A stretch of DNA of 64,000 nt from Fremontodendron californicum (GCA_030761205.1 JAULJL010000033.1:6393501-6457500), one strand, 5' to 3'; shown: positions 8,957 through 20,539, numbered from the stretch's first letter. Translations and numbers: made by a program. Notes: generated by a model not told the origin, from the letters alone.

Positions 8957-11833
8957 CTAGTTATTTTCAAAACAAGGATCAGAAAGAAAAACAACCTCTT
9001 CTTGAGTAACATGATTTTCCAAAAAGAGTTTGAGTCTTTGTCCATTTACCTTGAATACGTTACCATTTTGAGGATTCTCAATGTCAACTGCTCCATAATG
9101 ATACACATGCTTAACCACAAATGGGCCAGTCCATCTTGATCTCAACTTACCAGGAAATATGTGAAGTCTAGAATTATAAAGTAGAACTTTTTGCCCAACA
9201 TCAAATATTTTTCTTGAAATTAACTTGTCATGAAAGGCTTTAGTTCTTTCTTTATGAATTTTAGAATTCTCATATGCATCATTTCTGAGTTCCTCAAGTT
9301 CATTTATGACTGGAAAAGTTTCATTCTCACCCAAAAAGGAATATTTTATTTCGGATGGCAGTGGTTTTAAATCCAGCTTGGGTGGTTCAATAGTTGATGG
9401 TACAGTGACATTTGTGAGTGATGGAAGTTCCTCAAACTTTTGTTTCCAACAATGCTTAACCTGAAAAGAATTTAACAAAGAATCAGTGTGTGAAATTTCT
9501 GAAGCATTATCAAACTCACATTCAATTAAATAAGCTTCTAAAGAATCATGGAATGTGGTAGTGGTGAGATGTTCATGAACAAGTTCTTCAATGAAATCCA
9601 CTTCATGTACTTCTGAATCATCACCAGGTTGCTTGCAAGTGTTGAACACATTTAATTCTAAAGTCATATTTCCAAAAGAAATGTTCAACATACCATTCCT
9701 GCAATTTATCAGAGCATTAGAAGTTGCAAGAAATGGACGGCCTAATATAACAGGAATTTGAACATTTGGATTTGAAACAGGATGTGTGTCCAAAACAATA
9801 AAATCAACAGGGAAGTAAAAATTATCAATTTGAACCAAAACATCTTCAACTATCCCTCGAGGAATTTTTACAGAACGATCAGCTAGTTGAAGTGTAACAG
9901 GTGTTTCCTTGAGTTCACCTAAACCTAACTGTTGATAAACAGAAAAAGGCAAAAGATTAACACTAGCACCAAGATCAAGCAATGCACGTTCTATTCTAGT
10001 GTTTCCAATGATGCATGAGATTGTTGGACATCCAGGATCTTTGAATTTTGGTGGAGTAAGGTGCTGAATGATTGAGCTCACACTTTCCGTCAGAAATGCT
10101 TTCTTTTGTACATTATGTTTCCTTTTAACTGTGCACATGTCCTTCAAAAATTTAGCATAAGATGGAACTTGTTTGATTGCATCCAATAAAGGAATGTTAA
10201 TCTTAACTTGTTTGAAAAGTTCATAAATTTCTGCATTTTGATTCAAATTCTTTATTGTTTGCAACCTTTGAGGAAAAGGAGCAGGATGCATACCTTTTTC
10301 TTTGTCCAAATTTTCAAGAAGTTCAGACTTACCATCATCCTTACCATTACTTTTCGGAGGGGATGGAGGATCTTGGTCTTTTGATGGAATGTTTTTGTCA
10401 ATTGCCTTTCCACTTCGAAGAGTTATGATAGAACTGGCATTTTCCTGTTGAGTTTTATTGGAGCAAGAAACAAGACATTGAGTAGAAGGGTTAGGCTGAG
10501 GTTGAGCAGGAAACTTACCTTTTTCTTGAGTGCGTAATGAAGCTGTCAATGTGGACAAGGTGTTTTTGATCTCATTGATGTCCTGTGAAGTCCGGCTATT
10601 CACATTTGCTTGTGTTTGCATGAATGCTTGCAATGTTTCTTCCAAGGTTTGTACACGTGAAGGTTGATAGGAAAAAGTGTTGCCCGACTTTTGAGATTGT
10701 GGTACCTGAACATGATTATTATTCCGCCAACTGAAGTTGGGATGATTTCTCCATTCAGGGTTATACGTTTCAGAGTAAGGAGAAGGAAAAGGCTTTTTAA
10801 ATGTGTTTATGGAATTTACTTGATCATGCAACGTTTCTTTAAGAATGGGAATGTTTGGACATTCAGAAGTGGGGTGTCCCATGATTTCACAAATTCCACA
10901 ACTTTCTTCATTTTTAACCGTTTTGACTTCTTTTACTTCTCTAAGTTCCATGGCTTCAATCTTTCTAGCCAAATTAGCTACTTTAGCTTTTATCTCATCT
11001 TCTTGACTAAAATGATATTTTCCTCTGTTAGAAACAACATTAGATCTATTGGAACTTTCAGAGGAATTATCTGTGTGCCAGGCTTGAGAGTTATCTGCCA
11101 AATGGTCTAAGTAGTCAAAGGCTTCTTCAGGTTCTTTTTCTAGAAACTCACCGTTACACATTGTTTCAACAAATTGTTTAGTTTCGGGAGTTAAACTTTC
11201 ATAAAAGAAACTAATAAGACGCCATTTTTCAAAACCATGATGTGGACAAGAACTTAACAAATCTTTAAAACGATCCCAGCACTGAAAAAATGCTTCATTT
11301 TGATTTTGATTGAAATTTTGAATCTGTCTTTTCAAAGCAGTAGTTTTATGTGCTGGGAAAAATTTCTTTAGAAACTCAGTTTGTAATTCTTGCCATGTGC
11401 CAATTGACCTTGGTTTTAAATTATGAAGCCAAATTTTTGCTTTATCTTTTAAAGAAAAAGGAAATAATTTTAGCTTGACAATTTCATTTGTACATTGTTG
11501 GTCATTAAAGGTGACACATACATCTTCGAAGTCTTTTAGAAACGAGTAAGCACTTTCCGATTCCAACCCATAGAAATTTGGAAGCAAAGCTATCATACCT
11601 GGTTTAAAACGAAAGTTGTTTGCATTGAGAGGAAAAATAAAACAAGAGGGTGATGAGCTTCGAGTTGGTTGCAAGTAGTCACGCATGGTGCGTACTTGTC
11701 TGTTCTCATCTTCAGCATGAACACTTTCATTGTCAGCCATGGTAGGAGTTGTATTAGAAAGATTACCTGAAAAAGTTTCACAATAAAATCTAACTAAACG
11801 ACGAGATCTAAAATCACGTCGCCAAACAAGCAT
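8957..11833 (-). CDS. Gag-protease polyprotein fused in frame to an integrase C-terminal tail
   Basis: The ORF is uninterrupted, 958 aa. A second in-frame Met (MADNES, residue 32) matches the usual Athila-type gag start better than Met1. Domains: capsid-like gag about 50-260 (SFLKDFEDV, FFQCWDRFKDLL, SFFYESLTP, FVETMCNGEF); a zinc knuckle CGICEIMGHPTSEC near 310-325; and an aspartic protease with DLGASVNLLP and a downstream ILGRPFLATS. After about residue 842 (near 9307) the sequence jumps directly to INELEELRNDAYEN, which belongs to the integrase C-terminus, and continues through FPGKLRSRWTGPF. RT, RNase H and the integrase core are therefore deleted without breaking the frame. The product could assemble particles but not copy RNA. 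Confidence 0.9.
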   Translation of the reverse strand: MLVWRRDFRSRRLVRFYCETFSGNLSNTTPTMADNESVHAEDENRQVRTMRDYLQPTRSSSPSCFIFPLNANNFRFKPGMIALLPNFYGLESESAYSFLKDFEDVCVTFNDQQCTNEIVKLKLFPFSLKDKAKIWLHNLKPRSIGTWQELQTEFLKKFFPAHKTTALKRQIQNFNQNQNEAFFQCWDRFKDLLSSCPHHGFEKWRLISFFYESLTPETKQFVETMCNGEFLEKEPEEAFDYLDHLADNSQAWHTDNSSESSNRSNVVSNRGKYHFSQEDEIKAKVANLARKIEAMELREVKEVKTVKNEESCGICEIMGHPTSECPNIPILKETLHDQVNSINTFKKPFPSPYSETYNPEWRNHPNFSWRNNNHVQVPQSQKSGNTFSYQPSRVQTLEETLQAFMQTQANVNSRTSQDINEIKNTLSTLTASLRTQEKGKFPAQPQPNPSTQCLVSCSNKTQQENASSIITLRSGKAIDKNIPSKDQDPPSPPKSNGKDDGKSELLENLDKEKGMHPAPFPQRLQTIKNLNQNAEIYELFKQVKINIPLLDAIKQVPSYAKFLKDMCTVKRKHNVQKKAFLTESVSSIIQHLTPPKFKDPGCPTISCIIGNTRIERALLDLGASVNLLPFSVYQQLGLGELKETPVTLQLADRSVKIPRGIVEDVLVQIDNFYFPVDFIVLDTHPVSNPNVQIPVILGRPFLATSNALINCRNGMLNISFGNMTLELNVFNTCKQPGDDSEVHEVDFIEELVHEHLTTTTFHDSLEAYLIECEFDNASEISHTDSLLNSFQVKHCWKQKFEELPSLTNVTVPSTIEPPKLDLKPLPSEIKYSFLGENETFPVINELEELRNDAYENSKIHKERTKAFHDKLISRKIFDVGQKVLLYNSRLHIFPGKLRSRWTGPFVVKHVYHYGAVDIENPQNGNVFKVNGQRLKLFLENHVTQEEVVFLSDPCFENN

Positions 11834-11999
11834 AAAACAAAGTTAATATACAAATTAGGCGGTATAACCAGCCAAACAAAATAAATATACTAAATTAGGC
11901 GGTATAACCAGCCAATAAAAACAAATATATACAAAATTAGGCGGTATAACCAGCCAATAAAAATAAATATACTTATAAACTTATATACTTAGTATTGCT
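11834..11999 (-). repeat. Element leader with three repeated short hairpins
   Basis: Between the primer site and gag, the - strand has three copies of GGCTGGTTATACCGCC, spaced 40 and 43 bp, within a repeated AT-rich context (near 11854, 11894 and 11937 on the + strand). Each copy can fold as GGC-U-GGU-UAU-ACC-GCC. Position just after the primer site would suit a packaging or dimerisation signal, which is inference. Confidence 0.6.
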
Positions 12000-12017
12000 T
12001 CCCCGGCAACGGCGCCA
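12000..12017 (-). other. Primer binding site, tRNA-Asp type
   Basis: The - strand reads TGGCGCCGTTGCCGGGGA starting 6 nt after the 5' LTR end. This motif is recurrent in Athila-type plant elements and is attributed to a tRNA-Asp primer. The tRNA assignment is from memory of the family and was not computed. Confidence 0.8.
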
Positions 12018-12023
12018 AAAACT

Positions 12024-13523
12024 TGATGGAAACTCAATTAAGAGTTGTAAACCCAAGTGCAGGTTATGTTCAAGTAATAAATTCTCGGGTGTCCGAGGTC
12101 GAACCACAGGGAAGCGTACTAGTAAGTATAAGTTTATAAATATATATGAAAAAGAAAATAAACAAGATATTAGGGAATCAATAACAAAGAAAGTAAACAA
12201 GATATTAGAGAACAAAATAAACAAAATAACATAAAAACAATTAAACAAGATATAAAAAAAACAATAAGAAAGGATGTTGAGGTTAGAGAATCCACTCTTG
12301 GTGTTATGCTAAGATTAATCTTGTTTTATTACACAATTGAAATCCACACATAAAGGAGGTTCCAATCGGAAGGTTTAGCAATTCAGTCCAAATTGTCCAA
12401 CGTCCATAGCATATGATATTATGTTCATTTGGTGTCCTCAAAACTCATAAAAAGAGTCCAAGCATTCCTTATGCCAAGGTATATGTCTACAACAAATCAA
12501 GGTTATGAAACCAAGCATTTACTGTGCCATTTTCATTGTCAATAATGAATCAAGATCTCTACTTTGCAAGTATGATTTTAAACCAAAAGAAAATATTATC
12601 TATACTAGTGTTTATAAATGATAATTCATTTTAGCTCATGTTTAAGAGACTAACCTTAGCATTTACCAAGAGCTTCACCTCATCACCTCAACAATATGAT
12701 TAGCAACACATACTAGATATGAATAAAATGAAAAGAAATGTAAGAAGCATAAGTAAATAAAAAAGAAAACTAGAGAAAGGAAAGAAGAAGAAAACTTAGA
12801 GAATTTTACTACAAAGGCTAATATCCTACCAATGTATCAATGTATCCCAATACTCATCCAAGGCCCTCTATTTATACATATTTTGGAGGGCTAAATGACA
12901 AGAGACAAGCTTTACAAATTTCAAAGGTAGGTATAATAGGTGGGTGCATTTTTCTAACAATTTTCGTCATATTGTATGACAATTCTGATCAGCCAGCTTG
13001 ATGGTCGATTTTGTCAATGTTGGAGGCTCGATCTGATAAAATTGTCTTCTAGAAAAATATACCCCTATCAGTTACGGATCCATAGCCGTTGAAATCAGCT
13101 CATTTTCTGATGTGGATAAGAAGATATGGGCAAAATACGAAAACAGGTCAGCACAGACGTCATTGCACATCAGCCAACTTGATGGTCGATTTCACTAGGG
13201 AAAACGACTCCGTTTCAAGAAGTGTAAAACATGAAAAAGATAGATATGCCTCTTAGCTTTGCACGGCTACAAATTTCAGCCTTATTGCTTCAGTGAAACT
13301 CGAGATATAGCTGATATGGTAAACGGTGTCGGAACTGGAACTGAACTGGATTTGCCCTTAATTCTAGTAATCTGAAATCACTCAAAGAAACTTGTAAAAA
13401 ACACCAAATTACATAAAAATATAAAAGATCATAAACACAATTAGACTAAACAATAATAACTCGTATTTGACACAAAACAATAATAAAACATAACTAAAAA
13501 CTATATAATTATACGAGTTATCA
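12024..13523 (-). repeat. 5' LTR of the LOG-carrying element
   Basis: This 1,500-bp LTR is the 5' copy for an element transcribed leftward. A TATAAATA box sits at 12869-12876 on the - strand, so transcription would start around 12840 and run toward the primer site at 12017. It appears identical to 3904-5403. Confidence 0.95.
12869..12876 (-). promoter_or_regulatory. LTR TATA box of the LOG-carrying element
   Basis: TATAAATA followed by GAGGGCC on the - strand, inside the 5' LTR and at a position suited to drive the full element RNA, including the LOG ORF. The assignment rests on sequence match only. Confidence 0.6.
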
Positions 13524-13529
13524 GGCAGC

Positions 13530-16500
13530 TATAGACACCTAATTTTGTTCGGACCCTAAACAAGGTGCGTGCATTTCTTCTACAAATCTGATTCTCTAAA
13601 TTCACTTCAATTTCATGATTTAGCAGCTTAACACATGGATTCGGCAAGGTGGGCAAGGCCGATTTTGGTAACTTGGGTTTAAAAATCAACATGGGAAAAG
13701 TCAACAATGGAAAAGTCAAAGTTGACAAAAGTCAAAGTCAAATTGACCGATGTCAAAGTCAATGGTAAAAAGTCAACTTTTAAAAAAAATAAAGATTAGA
13801 AAGGAGATTAGATGGTGCATAATTAATCTTGGTGATCTTGGAGGGTCGAATTATAAGGAAAAATAGTTTGAAAACACTTGGTGAAAGATGGAAGACCATT
13901 AACTTTTATCCAAGTGGTAGGATTTTTTTTATGGAAGATGGAGGCCCATTATTTTAATCCAAGTGGATGGAAATTTTTGGTAAAATATGGAAGCCTATTA
14001 CTTTTATCTAAATGTTAGGAACTTTTGGTGGAAGTATGGAAGCCCATTTTTATATATCCAAGTGGTAGGGTTTTTTTGGTGGAAGAGGAAAGTCCATTTT
14101 ACAAGACCAAAAAGAAGGAAAATGGGTAGGAAATTAAAAGCCCAACTTGCAAAACAAATACGTAAAGAAGCCCAACTTTAAGGATCCAAGAATAGAGGAT
14201 TTTTGTTGGAAGGCCCAAAGCTAAGGTCCATGTAAAAGAGAATGGATGACAAATTTGTGTAATTAAAAAAAGAAATTAAGTGGTAAAAGAATAATTTACT
14301 TGAGGTAAACTTGTAATAAAAAGGAACAGTGAAGGATGCTCTTGGAAGGCTAAATGGCAAGATAGTAAATAAGTTAATAAGTCATAAGAGTAAGGACATG
14401 ACTCATCATGTTGGTACATGAATTGGCATTTTTTGGCCAATGAGAGCCATTCTTGGGGACCAAGTTGGAAGACCTTTGGATAGCCAATGGGTATTTAATT
14501 TATTGAGGAAGGGATGAATCCCATTGGCTAGTGAATGAGGTGATTTTATTTGGCTAAAAAAAAGGAAGAAACTAGAAGCTTGGAGAGGGGAACCATTCGA
14601 CCAAAAAGGAACGAAAGGGGGAAGGCAACCCACTAGGTATTCATTCGGTCATGGGAGAGGAAAAACACTAAGAAAGAAGGAAAAAAAGACAAAAGAGGAA
14701 GAGATAAAAAATGAAGGAGGTTTTTTTTGCTAGGAAAGCTTTACTAAGGTAGTTTACTATCTTTTCTTCATCATTTTTACTTTTTCTTCTTCTTCTTCTC
14801 CTTGGTGTTTCCTTGCTTACTTTCTTAAAAACTTTAAGGTTTGTAAAAGATTTTTCAAAGAGCTTCACTTCTCCATTCTAAAAAAAATAAATTCGCAAAA
14901 TGTTTTTCTCTTCCTTTTAAAGTGGCGCAAGCCTTGGTTTTTTTTTTTTTTTTTTGCTATGTTTCTTTTGTTTATCTTATTTTGATATTTGGGGTATTAT
15001 GGTATATTGTGGTTGATTGATGATTTTTCCTTGTTTTCCTTTTGAATATAAAGAAGTTATGAGCTTGATGATCTTAAATTTTTCTAAGTGATGGTTGAGC
15101 CGGAGTAACCATCCATGTGGCCAACTTTGAGCCAAGTTACTAGTTTTCTTAAAAATCATTCTCTACAATTTCTTGATGCGTTATCTTCGATGTTTGCATA
15201 TTCTGACTATGGTTTGTTGTGGAGAATTATTGATGTTGCATATTTTTCTTCTCTTTGAAAAAGTGTGTTTTTAGCTTGATGATCTTAGATTGCTATAAGT
15301 GATGGTTAGGCCGGATTAACCATCCATGAGGCCAACCTTAAGCCAACCACTTTGTTTGCATTAAAACATGTTTTTAAAATGATTTCCAATGGGTTTTGGT
15401 TAGGATTAATCAATAGCCCATAGCCAAGGTATTGTTTTTCAAAGTGTTGGGAAAATTAATATTTTAAAGCTTGGATATGGAGATTGTGAGCAATATGAGT
15501 CAAATGCATTTTTTTTTAAATGAAAAACTGTTTTGATGCCATTTAAAGAACCTTTGGTTAAACACTCTACGGTAGTTTTCAAAGTCATTTTATTGGTTTT
15601 TCATGGTTTATAAATGATGTTTTACGAAAACCGAGTTTTGAAAGTTAAAATGGGCTTTAAAATGAATCAAAGAGTGAGTTTTGCATTAGAAAGGGGGGGT
15701 TGGTCGAACACTTTAAGGGAGGTTTCAAAGTCATTTTGTTGTTTTTTTAAAGTTTATAAATGATGTTTTAAGAAAACCGAGCTTTGGAAGTTAAAACGAG
15801 CTTTAAAAAAAAGTCAAATTTTGGTATACATTCAAAGGGGTATTAGGCCACTTTGTTTCTTCCTTTAAAAATTGCATCTTTTTAGTTTTTTTTTTTTTTG
15901 GTTTCCTAAACATTATATTAAGGCTAATCGAGGGGTATTAGGATGACTAGGTCATGGCATTCTAATGCCCCCTCTTCATCGAGTCAGTTGGCCTAAAGTT
16001 TCTAAAGGAATTCGAATATTATTCCATGATATTCGGATACCTTTCAAGCAAAAATTCGTGCCCAAAATCCTTCAATTTTTAAAGTCTGATCTAAGTTTCT
16101 TTCAAAGGTATTAGGATACCTCTATAGGTATTCGGATGCCATCTCTTCAAGAGAGAAACACATTTCGATAATGGTCCCATTTTCATGCATTTCATACTTT
16201 CAAAAAGAATGTCTTTCAGATTTATCACTAAAAACGTGCTTTCTTGGTTTCATAAATATTTGGCAAGAATTATTTCTTAATCTTTGTCGGGTTTTCCGAG
16301 AAGGTTAGGAAATTCTTCAACGTATGTGTTTACGAAATCCTAAAGTATGGTTTTCATTTTACTCGGAATTACATACGTGTTAGGTGAGAATATTTTTCTA
16401 AGCTTTGCCGGGTTTGCCGAGGAGTTCAGTTAAATTTTTCGACGTTTTCCATTTATGTAATTTCAAATAAATAAATACATAAAATTAAGAAAATCAAATT

Positions 16501-17386
16501 ATGGTTTTATGTATATCTTTTTTTATGATATTTAATGATTGATATTCATATTAGGATTTCGATTATGCCATTTAAGAATTATTGTGCATATTTCTTGTTT
16601 ATGTTATTTTATAATTATTGCTTATGGTATGTTCCTAATTATGTCATTTGATGATCATGTTAATTATGCCATGTGATAATTAGTGTTTATATTCCTTCCC
16701 TTAAGTTGGCATATTAATAATGTTTGCATATTCAAGATCATTTTTAAATGATTTTAACTGCATATAAAAATTAATGGTTTACAAATAAAACAAGGTAATA
16801 TTCCCGAGTTAAAATAATTCATAAGTTTTCTGCTGGGTTTTTCGGGGAGTATGTCATCAATTATCATTAACAATGAAATATCCTTTTCAAAAAAGAATGA
16901 TACAGACGATTTTTTTTTAAAAAAAAATCTATGTTTTGTCGGGTTTGTCGGGGAATCTAGAAAATTTTACGATAATTAATTATGTATCATCCTCAAAATA
17001 ATATGATTGTTTTTTGAAGAGAATTATCTTTAAATACCAGATTTAAACCCAACTTTTATCGAGACTTAGGATAACACATGATTAATAAGGTACCATTTTA
17101 TACGGTCGTAGTGGGGGTGCTAGCACCTTCTCCGCATGTAACCGACTCCCGAACCCACACTTATTTTTCTCTGGGTTTTAAGCGCAGACTTCAAAATTGG
17201 TTTTAAAAAGGATTTTAATTAATTTTAAAATTTCTTTACAAAATCAGTTTTAATAGGTGACCGATTACACTTAGCCAAAAAAGATCAGTGGCGACTCCCG
17301 TTTTTCGGTTTTTTAGAACCACCCATTATTTACAAGGACCATTATATCCTTTTAACCCCCAACGTCATTCAGCGGTATCGAGAACA
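13530..17386 (+). repeat. 3' LTR of element A
   Basis: It begins TATAGACACCTAATTTTG, which equals the TGTAGACACCTAATTTTG start of element B LTRs with the terminal TG mutated, right after the polypurine tract. It contains two internal duplications: about 15050-15135 with 15265-15350, and about 15555-15650 with 15700-15800. Near its end (17103-17165) is the GC-rich block shared by all Tat-like LTRs here, then GTGGCGACTCC at 17289-17299. The 3' boundary is approximate. Confidence 0.75.
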
Positions 17387-19440
17387 TTATGAAAATGGAA
17401 AATTTGGTGGTTGAAAAGCCATAATTTTAAAAAATCCAATGGGTAGGAAGTTGGGAGCTCAATTTGTAAAAATACGTAGGATGACCTAACTTTAAAGGTC
17501 CAAGAAAAGGGAATTTTTGGTGGAAGGCCTAATCTTGAAGTCCAAGTAGAGAATTGGATGGCAAATAATTGTAATTAAAAAAAGAAATGGAGGGGTAAAA
17601 TAAGAATTTACTTATATCAAGCTTGAAATAAAATGGAAGAGTGAAGGCCATTATTGGAAGAGTAAATGGCAATTTTCTAATAAAGCTAATAAGTCACACA
17701 AGGAAGGACATGACTCATCAAGCTAGGACATGAGTTGGCATTGACTAGCCAATTGGAATTAAACTTGGGGAGCAAGATGGAGTAGGATTGGCTAGCCAAT
17801 GAGAGATGAACTTAATAAGGAAGGCTTGAAGGCCACTGGCTAAAAACAAGAAGGGAGCATGGGAAACAAGAGGAATTTAGGCCAAGCAAAGGGAAGGCCA
17901 CTAGGAACATTCGTCCATTCTTGGAAAAAAGAAAGAGGAAGAGAAAAAAAAAAGGGAGGAAAAAGAAAAAATGAGAGTGAGAGTGTTCTTCATTCTTGGA
18001 AAAGCTAGAAGGTAGTTTTCTTATCTTCCTTTTGATTCTTGGTTTTTTGGTTGGTGTTCTTCTCTTTTCTTCTCTTGTGAAATTTTTCAAAAGGTTTAAA
18101 AAAAAATGAAAAGAAAAAGAAAAGATTTTAAAAAGTGTTGGAAAAGTTCTTTCTTCTTTTCAAATAAAATGTAGTATGACTATTTTCATTTTCAAGTTAG
18201 TTTTCCATGTTTTCCTTCTCTTCTACAGTTTTCTTTTATGCTTGTTTTCATTATTTTCCATATTTTGTTTCCTTTAAAATAAAAATAAAATAAAAAAGAA
18301 TTTCAGTTTTTGTAGAGAAGAAAAAAAATAGTTTTTTCAAAAGTTTTTTCTCATGCTAATGCTACTTGCTTTGATATGCTCATCTTGTCTTGACTATGGT
18401 TTATTGTGGTATTTATTTGGTGTGATCATGTTGATCTTTTCTTGAAAAAAATGGTTATGAGTTTGAGGATCCTAGAAACATTTTGGTCCTAGGTGATTGG
18501 TTAAACCGGATTAGTAGTCCATGTGGCTAACCTTTGAGCCAACCATTTTGTCACCCCAAAAATGATTTTTAAAAAATTTCCCAATGCTATTCAGATCTAG
18601 ATTAATATAATAATCCATGGTCAATATGGTTTTCGTATTGTTTGAAATATTGGATACATTAAACAAGTAAGGATTGGTGTAGGAGTATGGACGAAATGTG
18701 TCGTTTTGTATTCAAAAACCAAAACTATTTTTTTCAGCCCTTGAACTCGTATATTCGAACCCTTTAACCCTTTTTCAAGCAAAGAAAGAACTCATTTTAA
18801 TGTCTCAAACCCTTTGGCCAAACCCCTCTAGACATCCTTTACCGAGATTAAGCCTTTAGCCTTTCAAAATGTGTCATTTATGGTCAAAATTCAAAGCTTT
18901 TTTTTTTAACAGCGTAACCTCTTTTCCAGAAAAGAAATGAATATGTTTAGGTGTTCGTAACCTTTGTTTAAACCCTCTAAATCCTCGTAGGCAAGAGTCG
19001 AATCTTAAGGTATGTTAACCTTTACCGAATTCCTACATTCCTACGTCCAAAACGGTTTTCACTTTCCAAACTTGACTTCCCTTGGTTTTCAAACCTTGAG
19101 TTATGGAAAATTTAAGGTATTCGGATACCCTTATCCCACGTAAAAATTGCAAAAAGTTACCTTAGAATATTCGGGTATCCTTTTCTCCATGGTATTTCGA
19201 TACTTCTTTGGTTTAAGAAATTCTCATACCCAAACTCTTCGTCGAATCCGATCCAAGTTTTCTCAAAGGTATTTGGATATCCACATGGATATTCGGATGC
19301 CCTTCGTGGAAGGAGGAAACACATTTCTGATAAAGGTCCCGTTTTAGTAAAAAAAATTAATAAAGAGGATTATTTTAAAATATCAAAACTAAAACCAACT
19401 TTTATCAAATTAAAAGGATGTTCCATTGTTAATTAATGCT
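17387..19440 (+). repeat. Element D: diverged Tat-like LTR remnant, 5' truncated
   Basis: From about 17390 the sequence repeats the interior of the element A LTR in the same order but diverged. For example 17440-17760 matches 14110-14460, and 18440-18550 matches the repeated segment at 15050-15350. The 3' LTR end and primer site are missing. The simplest reading is that A inserted into D, with the rest of D's LTR lying before base 1. Confidence 0.65.
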
Positions 19441-20100
19441 TTATATTATTTGATCTTTTGTGAAATAAATCCATTTGCACACATATTATTGGTTTCTTGT
19501 TAATTAATGCTTTATATTATTTGATCTTTTGTTTTAATAATTTGTTGGGGCATTTGGAATAAAGGTTGTAGAATAAGTGGTAAAAGATTTGTTTGTTCAT
19601 CTTCACACTCTATTCTCGAGCTCCGTCCTTTAAGTGGAAGTAAAGTAGCTACGCTCTCGTGATGATCCTCTGCATGGGCTAGCATGATACTTCTGGAGTT
19701 TTAAAGTACCTAAGTTCTCGTGATGATCCTCCACATGGGCTATGGAAATATACTCCAACAAATTGAACCCTTTCCTTTGGATCAGAGTGTCTTACCAGTC
19801 CTCGTGGACGATAGTGAAGAGCAATTTGGGACCTTTAGAACTCTTCTGAATCTCATATAGATAACCGTAAGGAGCTAGCCTAGGTAGAGCCATGTCGAAT
19901 CTCCGTTAGATGTACCGAAGTTAGGAACACATGGAGGAACACTTCCGACCTTTTGTTATTTATTTTACATTCTGAACAAGTATCGTAAACCGAGCAATGA
20001 TGAACGTACATTGCATCGCCCGCAATAAGTTCAATATTCCGCCCCAAAGGCACCGTGATGCCTAAATAAGTTGATATTGTTGAGGCAAATGTTCATTAAC
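19441..20100 (+). other. Element D 5' leader, related to the element B leader
   Basis: This matches the reverse complement of 52130-52650 (leader of element B) in order over about 500 bp. It includes two copies of CTCGTGATGATCCTC followed by a CATGGGCTA-like end (about 19658 and 19719), a cloverleaf-like CTCGTGGACGATAGTGAAGAG segment, a GCAATG...CATTGC hairpin (19994-20014) and an AGGCA...TGCCT hairpin (about 20048-20063). No coding potential is seen. Confidence 0.7.
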
Positions 20101-20539
20101 TTTCTTATTTTGTATTGATGATTTTACTCCTTTATTGCTTTGCTTCTTTTTCATGCATCATTTGTCAATAATACCAGATAATTTGTTTAAAATTAAATAA
20201 GATTATAAGATTATCATAGTTATTAACATATAGTTTTATTGAATTATTATAATTATTTTTTGTTTTAAAATAATTATTATCGATCTATTTAATTATTTTA
20301 TCAAAGTAAAAAAATAAATAAACAATTTTATTTATAATATATACTATTAAATTAAAACTAAATAATAATAAAATAAAAATAATTTATTTTTAATTATAAT
20401 TAAGAAAAATAATATAAAAATAATATAAATTGTAATAGTAAAAAAAGATTTTAAAATATAATTTAAAGTTATAAAATTAAAATAAATTAAAAATCTTGTC
20501 ATATTTATTTATTTTATTAAATTAATATTTTTTAAAATA
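20101..20539. other. AT-rich sequence, no gene seen
   Basis: Very AT-rich, low-complexity DNA between the element D leader and the GGGTTCGG repeat. No ORF or RNA gene is visible. The last part (TTAAATTAATATTTTTTAAA and following) recurs inverted at about 26620-26660. Confidence 0.5.

Larger units (their letters stand above)
3904..13523 (-). mobile_element. Complete non-autonomous Athila-like LTR retrotransposon carrying a LOG gene
   Basis: The element is 9,620 bp, with LTRs 3904-5403 and 12024-13523 (both TG...CA, 1,500 bp, constant 8,120-bp offset, no difference seen by eye). It is flanked by GGCAG at 3899-3903 and 13524-13528. Read on the - strand the order is 5' LTR, primer binding site, leader with three repeated hairpins, one long gag-protease ORF, an unknown ORF, a LOG-type ORF, about 1.8 kb non-coding, polypurine tract and 3' LTR. 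RT, RNase H and the integrase core are absent, so it must depend on another element for reverse transcription and integration. The gag sequence and the TGGCGCCGTTGCCGGGGA-type primer site point to the Athila lineage. The two extra ORFs occupy the place of the Athila env-like gene. Identical LTRs indicate a very recent insertion. Confidence 0.95.
1..17386 (+). mobile_element. Element A: decayed Tat/Ogre-like Ty3/gypsy retrotransposon, 5' end outside the window
   Basis: The order on the + strand is end of RT, RNase H scrap, integrase, a pair of stem-loops, a 3' tandem array, a polypurine tract and a 3' LTR. This is the usual order of Tat/Ogre-lineage elements, which carry long 3' untranslated regions. 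The element is interrupted by a complete younger element at 3904-13523, so its own material is 1-3903 and 13529-17386. The 5' LTR and gag lie before base 1. The LTR end is an estimate because the 5' LTR and its flank are not available for comparison. Pol is broken in several places, so the copy is dead. Confidence 0.85.
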
